DNA from: Selaginella moellendorffii
Lineage: Eukaryota > Streptophyta > Lycopodiopsida > Selaginellales > Selaginellaceae
Length of the DNA: 64,000 nucleotides
Reading direction: 5' to 3'
Assembly (NCBI RefSeq): GCF_000143415.4
Contig: NW_003314261.1
Location: 2,488,904-2,552,903, forward strand
Shown: piece after piece, positions 56,501 through 64,000 of the stretch
How positions within the stretch are numbered: the first letter of the stretch is position 1
Layout: each line of letters starts with the position of its first letter
Made by a program: the position numbers and the translations under genes
Notes under the pieces: model-generated
Seen by the model: only the letters and a program-made list of their open reading frames with translations
The model's database searches: none
Told to the model about the DNA's origin: nothing

Positions 56501-56728
56501 TCAGGAGGAGGAGAAGAGGATGATGGTGGCGGAGGAGCAGCGGCGGCGGTCGTGGCGGAGGAAGAAATGGATCGAGCTTGCAACGTTTGCGGTCGCAAAG
56601 ATAGCGAAGAAGTGATGCTCTTCTGCGATGGAGACGATTGCGAGGTTGCGACGCATACGTTTTGCCTGGAGCCGCCGCTGGACAAAGTTCCAGCGGGAGA
56701 CTGGTACTGTGCTCGTTGTTCTTCCTAA
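53599..56728 (+). CDS. Multi-BRCT and PHD-finger nuclear protein
   Basis: Twelve exons (53599-53697, 53753-53842, 53893-53997, 54060-54161, 54225-54309, 54364-54430, 54491-54535, 54590-55161, 55214-55270, 55320-55875, 55925-56141, 56195-56728) encode 842 residues. Two BRCT domains at the N-terminus are marked by KSWVLDSLE (about residue 85) and HRWLEDCLR (about 180). The long middle is acidic, Ser-rich and basic. It contains three imperfect repeats of MDTGNDSATK-type (54789-54925) and an AT-hook core GRGRPKKSK. A second BRCT pair is near residues 545-740. The C-terminus is a PHD finger (CNVCG ... CDGDDCE ... WYCARC). The layout matches the plant BRCT/PHD protein of the At4g02110 type, expected in DNA-damage response or chromatin reading. 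Confidence 0.88.
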
Positions 56729-56826
56729 AAATGTGTTAAAAAAATGATAGTCCTCTCAAGAACCCTAATATTTGAATGTTTTAACAATGTTTTAACAGCA
56801 AGAACCCTAATTTTTTATCGCCAAGT

Positions 56827-57618
56827 ATGTGGATCACGCGCTTCTTGTCTGTGCTAGGGTTCTTGGCGCTGGGCCTGGCGCTCTCGCCGCTTGGGGATCA
56901 TCTCCGTGGCTGGGCGGCGGGCAAGAATGCGGCAGCTGGAGGCGGAGCTCTGGCGGTGCGAATGGTGCATCTCCTGGGATTTGCCACGGCGTGGGGGACG
57001 TCGCTCTGGGTGACTTTCATTGGCGGGATTATCATGTTTAAGTGAGTGCCTCGATTCTTTCTCGCTTTCTGGCTAGGAATTCTCTGACTGGAAAAAAACT
57101 TCTTTTGGATTCAAAGGCATCTTCCAAGGCACCAGTTTGGGAATCTCCAGTCGAAGCTCTTCCCCGTCTACTTCGAATTGCTAGCGGTGTGTTCCACTGC
57201 GTGTATTGGAGCGTTTTCTCTGCTACACCCTTGGGGATCGAGCACCAGTGCCGAGAAGATGCAGCTCGGAGCTCTCGTTTTCTCGCTGGTGGGGACGCTT
57301 CTCAACCTACTAGTCTTCGAGCCCATGACAATCAAGGTAACCAAAAGTCATCCATCTCAAGAGCTTTTTTTTCTCATCTCTCTTTGAAACAAACCTGTGC
57401 AGACAATGAAGGAGAGGCACAAGATCGAGAGAGAAGAATCGATCGGAGAAGAAGTTGGACTCTCCAAGAACAAGGAGGCGGCCAAGCGCAACCCGGCCCT
57501 TGCCAAGATCAACAAGAAGTTTGGCATGGTTCACGGCCTGTCCTCTTTGGCGAATCTCTTCTGTTTCGGAGGATTCGCCGTCCACTCCTGGTATCTGGCA
57601 GGAAAGTTGGCCCTGTGA
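56827..57618 (+). CDS. TMEM205-like (DUF4149) membrane protein
   Basis: Three exons (56827-57041, 57117-57336, 57403-57618) encode 216 residues. There are four hydrophobic segments: residues 5-22, about 48-70, about 90-115 and a C-terminal one. The family core VHLLGFATAWGTSLWVTFIGG is followed by a conserved charged loop (MKERHKIEREE ... INKKFGMVHGLSSLANL). Plant members are found alone or fused to LEA domains. This one is alone. The exact role is unknown. The start is only 98 bp after the BRCT/PHD stop codon. Confidence 0.85.
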
Positions 57619-57781
57619 CAAGTTTTATCAGCATTGGTAGACAACGCCAAGATAGAAACCAACAGGCAAGGCATTTTTGCATCTCTCCTTTATCGTAAAT
57701 AACGTAAGAAGGTTATGAAAGCAATCCAGGCTCATTTCTGGATTGCAATTGAATCAAACCACTCTGTCCTTCCTTACAGTG

Positions 57782-58351
57782 TTAACAGGAGCTTGTTGCT
57801 ATTCTACTGATGCTAGAACTATCCGTGGACGATCTCCTCTCGCGCCGAAGTAGCAACATTCGTTGGCGGGTTTTCTCGGCTCTCTTGGTCACGTAGACGT
57901 AGCTCCCTGCTACTCCAAATACCACTCCCACGATCACTATCAAAGCTATCCCTGCCCTGACCACTCCTCCATTGATGGTGGCACGGCTGACACTGACGCC
58001 AGGCACTGGAGATGGAGCCGGGGACCTCTCGTGCTCGTCACTGTCTTCTTCTCCCAGTGTTGCGGGAGGCTTGACGATCGATGGCGCTTGTGCTTGCAAA
58101 GATGGGGCCGGGGACCTCTCGTGGTCTTCGTCCTCGTCCCTCTCATGATCGTCATCGTCTTCTTCTAGCAGCGCTGCGGGTGGCTTGACGATCGAGAACT
58201 CGGATGGTGCTTGTGCTTGCGGAGCTGGAGAGAGAGAGACCTGGAGACGACGACTGGAGCGTTGCTGAGCGCTACACAGCTGCAACCTTGAGAACACCAT
58301 CGCCACCACCACCGCCACGACTACAATCTTCCTGCATTCTATCCGAGCCAT
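57782..58351 (-). CDS. Small acidic Pro-rich secreted protein with one transmembrane segment
   Basis: One exon, 189 residues. It has a signal peptide (about 1-28), then an ectodomain with two copies of a roughly 30-residue unit (SPAP ... QAQAPS ... IVKPPA ... EED ... HER), a Ser/Pro-rich stalk, one transmembrane helix (about 132-158) ending GSYVYVT, and a basic cytoplasmic tail. The overall plan and the GSY-x-YVT helix end are shared with 8493-9020. It resembles a membrane-anchored arabinogalactan-type protein. No named family is recognised. Confidence 0.7.
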   Translation of the reverse strand: MARIECRKIVVVAVVVAMVFSRLQLCSAQQRSSRRLQVSLSPAPQAQAPSEFSIVKPPAALLEEDDDDHERDEDEDHERSPAPSLQAQAPSIVKPPATLGEEDSDEHERSPAPSPVPGVSVSRATINGGVVRAGIALIVIVGVVFGVAGSYVYVTKRAEKTRQRMLLLRRERRSSTDSSSISRIATSSC

Positions 58352-58517
58352 TGCAGATCTCTCTCGATTTGCGTGTCTGGCCTGAAATACGCATGGAGTT
58401 CCGCGTTGCCGGCCAAACAGCTAGGATTGCTCTCCCGGACGGCGATTCCTACACGGATGTGCTGAAAACTTCTCGTTTGACTTGGTATGACTTAAGTCTT
58501 TGGTAGGTTCTCGAAGA

Positions 58518-61188
58518 TTAGCTATACACAGGGCAGCCATCCACAACAATCCCAGGCTGCGTGGGACACTTTGCCAGAGGGCAGTGATCGCGATCCGAGG
58601 TCCCCCACCAGGTGAGCGAGACGTCCTCGAGGCCGAGGCTGAAGTAGAGCACCACGGCCATGAAGGCCGAGCCGGCGTCCAGCGCCGCGGACAGCACGTA
58701 GTTGTAGCGCTTCCACCACGCCTTGCGGTACTTGTAGACGAAATAGTTGAAGACGACGCCGAGTGTGATCCAGGTCGTGTAGTTCACCGACGTCGCGGGT
58801 GGCATGTACCCGGTGGCTCCCAGGATCACGGGGATGTTCACGTAGCGCAGGAACTCCACCTTGGGGAGCGCTCGCGAGAGGATCCAGACGGGAATTGGAG
58901 CCAGGATGCCGATGAGGAAAAACCAGCTCAGCTGGCTGTACTCGCCCAGGGAGCCGAAGATCCGCTTGGGACCGACAAGGCCCCAGATGACTGATGCGTC
59001 GAAGAAGACGCGATCGCTGGGGCACGTCCAGGGGCTGCTCGCCGGGAGCTTCTCGGTGTCACAGATGTTGTCGATCCCGTTTAGCAGCCACCATGCCACT
59101 CCCATGTTGACGGTGGCCGCAATGATCGTTCCTACAATCTGGGAAGCATGAAGATATCTTAGACCTTTGAAATTGATCAATGGTGGTCTGGGTGCTTTAC
59201 CTGGACGGTGAACATCGATCGTGGTGGGATCTTCATGTAGTGGCCGAGCTTAAAGTCGGAAAGAAACGAGAGCGCTTGGGTCATGCTCATGTACCCATAC
59301 GTCTTGAAGACAACGTTGGCGATGGGCTTCCCCGGAAGCATGTAACCCACGATATACTCGGTGATGATGTTTAGTCCCGGAGTCTGTGACCACAGTGAAG
59401 TAAGAAAGCAAACAAAAAGAGAGCTACAAAGCCAAAAGTGATGGAGTACTCACGATGTTGGTGGTGGCAGTGATAACTCCAACTGGGAGCGTGAAAGTTG
59501 CGGCAATGGCGCAGGAGAGAATCACACCCCACCACGGGAGCTGGATTTGCTCCTTAAAGCCCAAGCAAGTCGCGATGGCTACACCCAGCGAAACCAACAT
59601 GAGAATCACAAACCACAAGTTGGGGATTGTTGGGTATCGCTGCATCATTCGCGCATGAACATCGGGTGGAGACTTGAGTGCGGACCGGCTCATCCTCCAA
59701 ATGTCCCTATGCGCAAAGTCGAGTTTAGTGCGAGAAAAGGTGGCAAGAAACTGTGTAAAAGTTACGAGAAAAAAAAGCTTACTTTCCGTGGAAGCAGAGG
59801 ACGTGGGTGATGGTTGACGCTACGGCCGCGAAGCCAAACCCGTACGTCATGGCGAAGAATGTGCTCATGTGGATGGGACCTTGCCGCTGGTATTCCGCCA
59901 TGTCCAGCTCGAACTTATCATTCACCACCTTTTGTATGTCGTAGATCTGGCCCTTGGACGTAAACAGATGGCTGGAGAAGATCGGAAAGGTCTTGGCGTT
60001 GTAGATGTTGGCCCAATAGAAGGTTGGCATCATCACGTAGGCGATGAGGATGTAGCCCACGGCGACGTTGGCGATGGCGAAGAATGGAGAGACGAGAGGA
60101 CTTCCGAGGTAAGAGGAGGCCGAAGCCCAGTCGAGGCCGATGGCGCCGAGTCCGAGCCCCTGGAAGCCCGACCCGAGCTGCTGTGCCAGGACCGAGTTGG
60201 GGAAGGCCCAGCAAACCCAGGAGATGGAGGAGAGGACGCTGAAGAGGTAGCCCGGGAGTGCGTAGTACGCGAAGCCGACGGTGAGGAAGATGAGGAAGAA
60301 CTGGATCCTCGTCAGGCCCTTGACGCTCTCCTTGTCGTGTAAAGTCCTGTCAAATGGGTCATGGTCAAGATTAGAATCGATCACGCGAGAGATATGATCT
60401 TGGGTCAAGAGTTGCGAGAAAGTCCAAGAACTTGGGGACCAAATGGAGAGTAAACGATGGAGACTAAAGGAGCTAAGCTATGGACTTACTTGAAAAGAGA
60501 GACTTGCACGAGGTTCCCGGGCCACCACATACTCGCAGGCTCCACCAGATACTTTCGCAAAAGACCAGCCCATCCATAGCCCAAGACCTCAAGCAGTCAA
60601 ATCAATCACTTGCAACTTAGCTTCTTCGAGGAAAACAAGGAAGAGAAAGCGAGAAAGAAAAGCTTGATTTGTTACCTGAGTGGTGATCACCAGCAAGAGC
60701 CCAGTGTAGAAATGGATCTTCCTCTTGTAGAAAGCTTTGATGATGTCGACGATGAAGACCGCGTAAGCCCCTCCATTCCCAAACGCGGAGCCAGCATTGG
60801 CGAAGATGGTGATAAGGACGTGCTCCTTCTTGTTGAAGGGCCCCGGATTGAGCGAGAACTCGAAGCCCGTGAAGGGGACGCGGTAGATCCTGGTGGGCAG
60901 CACCGCGGCCATGAAGCGGCCGATTGGCAGCGCCACGATCTGGGCCGAGGTGAGCGTGATCACCAGCGGCTCCGTGCGGTAGGAGAAGAACTGGTTGAGG
61001 AAGGAGAGCATTGCGCACGCAAGGATGCCAATCGCCCACATCCGGAACGTCCACACTGGCTGCGAGGGATCGTCCTCCACATCCACCGTGAGCGCCACTT
61101 GCTCAATTGGCGATTGCTCCTCTTTCGAATCGCCATGGAACTCTTCCTCTTGCTCACCTCGCTTGCCCGCCTCCATGTCGGTCGCCAT
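58518..61188 (-). CDS. OPT-family oligopeptide transporter
   Basis: Six exons (61188-60676, 60587-60490, 60346-59783, 59706-59454, 59383-59201, 59138-58518) encode 743 residues, the usual size. Family motifs are present: [20 protein letters not shown] near residue 125 and KIPPRSMF near residue 530, with about 14-16 hydrophobic helices. Plant OPTs of this branch move tetra/pentapeptides, glutathione and metal-ligand complexes across the plasma membrane with protons. The ATG at 61188 is chosen because it begins an acidic cytosolic leader ([17 protein letters not shown]). The open frame goes further up (61314) through hydrophobic sequence less likely to be coding. Confidence 0.92.
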
Positions 61189-61730
61189 AGCGGCTCTCTT
61201 CTTTTTCTCACTGGCTTGCCCCTCCAAGAAGCATGGAAGGAGAAAGAAAACTGGAAGAAATCTAGACTTTAGGAGAGCACGCAAAAGGAGACCGCCTATA
61301 AATATTTCCAGCACTTTGGCTCTTAAAATGGATCATGTGTTCCTTGTTTGGATTAAAATTGCCAACCATGGCAATGATTTTTACACATATGACGGCATTG
61401 TTAAATGATTCTTTTTCAAAGTTGTTTTCCCACTCGCACGCGGAGAATTGAATGCAACGTTGAACTTAGTGTAAATCAGTACTATAAAGGTTTTACGATA
61501 TTCTAATCAGCACACGTTTAGATCGATCGATTCTTTGATATCTGACTAGTCTTTATCCGGAAAAACAATATTTGCTTTCGATGAGAAAATGCGAGAAAGG
61601 GATTTATCAGATTCTCGCGACTTTTCCACCAGATTATTCATGTTTTCATGTCGGAAATGACGAGATTAGCACTGCAAAGTGTCGAGGACAAGTTAATCGA
61701 AACTCGTAAAGAACACTTGACTTACCACGA
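61189..61730. other. Intergenic between OPT and quinolinate synthase genes
   Basis: About 540 bp, the OPT promoter side plus the 3' flank of quinolinate synthase. No further gene seen. Confidence 0.5.
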
Positions 61731-64000
61731 TCACGCACTGGTAATAATGCGCTGCTTGAGCTCTTCTGGTAACTTGTTCTGGGACTGCGCAAAGGAACCT
61801 CACGAGTTAAAAGCCACGTAGAGATTTAGAGATGGATTTTTCACGTACCTGGAAATGACGCATGAAGAGTATGGGAGCACATCCAAGTTGGGTCATGGAT
61901 TGGCCACCGACGTCCCTTTTCATGTGCTTGATCTCGTGCGCAGATAGAAAATCTTCCTTGTGCGTCCCAGCTAGCGCACAAACTCGTAGTAGCGCATCTA
62001 GCGAATTCATCTACACCGAGAGACGTAGAGAGTTAAAAACGCAGCGAGATAAAAGCAAAGCTTTTACCTTCATGTATGGACAGGAAGCACATCCTCCACT
62101 TGGTGAGCATCCTTCGCCAGAGGAAACGCCTGGGACAATTGTGAAGGCCGAAGAGCTGAGAGAATTATCCGTGGAAGACGTTGTCACAGCATCGGAGGAC
62201 ACGGGAAAAACGATCTCCACTTCTATGCTTGCACTCTTGCCAGCCGATTTGTCACCCTTGAGGATGTGTTGCACGGCTGCAGCTATAGCAGTTATCATTC
62301 CGGACTCCGTTCCCAATACAAACTGGAGACGATCGTCAAAATCGCGTTCCACTGCTTCCTGGACCCGGACCCGGATGAAGTCCAGAATGTTTTGCGTCGA
62401 TCCTACAATTCCCATTCCCCTTCTTTTCGCTTCCATTGCAAGAGTAAACATTTCCCCTGGAACCTCGAAGTGTGCTGTGAGATAGGCATCGCCGTAACCT
62501 TCCCGGACCCGGCTCACAACATCCTTTCCAAACATATCGTGCACGATACACGAACCATCCTGCCACGGTGCCAGTGTCAAAAAACTAATAAAGGCAATGA
62601 GCTGCGACTCGGGGCACCTGGAAGTAGTGAAAACGCGGCAGGAGGGAGGCTATTGTTTGCTTGTTGTGCAAAGGATGGACTGCTGCAATGTCATCGTCCT
62701 CCATAGCTGCAAGTTGTTGAAACAATACCGCAAGATTGGCACCCATGTAGGAATCAGGACCATACCACACAGTTAGATCGGGTATTTCAGCGAATGCCTG
62801 TTACGACAAAAGTGAGTTATCAGACAAAGCAAGAAAAGACAAACCTGTAGTACTGTCTGGACAACGTTGGACGAAGTGCACGTAATAGTTGGAACCAAAG
62901 AATGAGATCGAGCTTTTGTTTCTAGAGACGTGTTGATGTAGATGACATGCAGAGCTGGAGCCTTTACACTGCGATTTTCTAAATAGTCTGTGTAAGACGA
63001 GCTCTCTGCCGCTTCAGCAAGTGAGCATCCTATTCTTTCCTTGGACATTCGATAAACACGAACCTATAGTACCACACATTAATAACACTAACAACAAAAA
63101 AGAAAAGAAACAAACCTTTTCGTAGCCAGCCTGATCCAAGATTGCTCTTGCATTCTCGGACATAAAGTCCACACCAAGCACAGCAATGGCCTGACAGCCT
63201 TGGTCAGCCATCTTAACTGCGCGATCCGCCATGACGAGCGAGTCTGATATGTGGATGTGAGGCCATAGCTTCTGAGCAGCAACCAAAACACCCTGAACTT
63301 CGGGGTCCATGTAAAAATGTGCCACGACTCCGATGCGCTTCTTCCTGAGATAATCTGCAAGAAGCTGAACCTTAGTTGCGTCTGGCAACAGATACTTCGC
63401 CTAAGTAACAAGAAGGAAAAAAAAAAGAGAGACATGAGAACGATATAGAAAGATCTAAGTTTTATCTTTCTCGTGCCTACCTGCGCGATCGCAAAGCTTC
63501 CTTCCGGCTTGAATCCATCGGCAGTGATGACCAGCGAAGGAAAGGGATCAAACGTACGCTTTCCCTCGCGCCGAGCGAGCAAATGCCTCACGCGCTTCTG
63601 TAAAGCAAGGAGCACATTATACCATGTGTTGGATCGCGACGACGAACCACTCAATCCCATGGTTGCCAGGTCCAGCGACAGCCCCACAATCTCTTCCGCC
63701 AGTGCGCCATCGAGAGCCTCCCGGAGAACTGCACAGAATCCCCGAGTCAGCTCGGCATCACTGTCAGCTCCAAAGTGCACGGCGGCAGCGCCACTGGAAT
63801 CATCATCTAGACTCGCCGTCAGCCAAACCTGTGCAGTGCAGCCCATGACCCTGTTCTCCGCCACGCGCTCCTCGTCCCCGAGCCGCGGCAGCCGCGCGGC
63901 CCGATCAAGCAGATACTGGATCCGTGCGCGAGGAGACTCCCCTGCTTGCGCCACGCCGAGCAAGGATCGCTCAACCCTAGCCGCGAGCGATGGATTATCG
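61731..64000 (-). CDS. Plastid quinolinate synthase (SufE-NadA fusion), 5' end beyond the window
   Basis: Seven exons in the window (63999-63481, 63400-63116, 63063-62845, 62797-62618, 62559-62068, 62010-61849, 61784-61731) give 636 residues in phase. The N-terminal exon is a SufE domain with the sulfur-acceptor Cys in NRVMGCTAQVWL. The NadA domains follow, with VVAHFYMDPEVQG, a three-fold layout and Cys ligands including the C-terminal CASCPYMK, expected to hold a 4Fe-4S cluster. The enzyme condenses iminoaspartate with dihydroxyacetone phosphate to quinolinate in plastid NAD synthesis. SufE helps assemble or repair the cluster. The transit peptide and first codons lie outside the window. 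Confidence 0.93.

Noticed and set aside
58500-58994. 164-codon plus-strand frame and the similar 59869-60342 and 60610-61272 frames
   Set aside because: All are antisense shadows of the GC-rich OPT transporter exons.

Overview
The window reads as nuclear DNA of an early-diverging land plant, most likely the lycophyte Selaginella moellendorffii or a close relative. The reasons are the compact gene spacing, many introns of about 50-110 bp with clean GT-AG borders, a microbial-type (MTPSL) terpene synthase, plastid and plant-specific families (DUF630/632, REVEILLE MYB, LRK10-like kinase, SufE-NadA quinolinate synthase, OPT transporter, S-protein homologue), and an OFD1-like centriole/basal-body gene, expected only in plants that keep swimming sperm. 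The species call is an inference from gene content. I saw no rRNA, tRNA or CRISPR array.

Layout. Positions 1-14.4 kb are gene-dense: terpene synthase (-), hevein/EG45 secreted protein (-), plastid DUF2301 membrane protein (-), DUF630/DUF632 protein (+), a small membrane-anchored Pro/Ser-rich protein (-), TIM23 (-), OFD1-like (-), ZNF830-like (+) and MED28 (-). Positions 14.4-20.7 kb are AT-rich and decayed: a reverse-transcriptase fossil, microsatellites, a broken F-box/LRR gene, a PPR fossil and one possible 67-residue gene. Positions 20.7-29.5 kb hold a five-KH-domain protein (-), a REVEILLE-type MYB (+), an unrecognised basic/acidic protein (-), an AKRP/EMB506-like ankyrin protein (-) and an LRK10-like receptor kinase (+).

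Positions 29.9-48.4 kb are LTR retrotransposons. Element A1 (29904-34923) is a decayed Ty3/gypsy copy with 175-bp LTRs and a 4-bp target duplication (AAAC). A second copy of the same family, A2, lies 62 bp further on (34986-48386, target duplication GTTC). A different Ty3/gypsy element, B (294-bp LTRs, target duplication AGGCT), sits inside it. The B LTRs now face each other in opposite orientation and both A2 and B are split. One inversion of about 6.67 kb (about 41665-48335), with breakpoints inside B's polymerase gene and inside A2's 5' LTR, explains every junction. B carries an uninterrupted 665-codon sense ORF between integrase and 3' LTR.

Positions 48.6-51.1 kb hold a broken, internally inverted copy of an alkenal reductase gene next to an intact one (-). 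The rest is gene-dense: a small secreted protein (+), an S-protein homologue with a frame break (-), a multi-BRCT/PHD nuclear protein (+), a TMEM205-like membrane protein (+), a second small membrane-anchored Pro/Ser-rich protein (-), an OPT oligopeptide transporter (-) and plastid quinolinate synthase (-, 5' end outside the window). Gene models were built by hand from reading frame, splice sites and phase. Each multi-exon model listed as a CDS closes in frame. The genes do not form a shared pathway; they are individual housekeeping, signalling and defence genes, some in divergent or convergent pairs.
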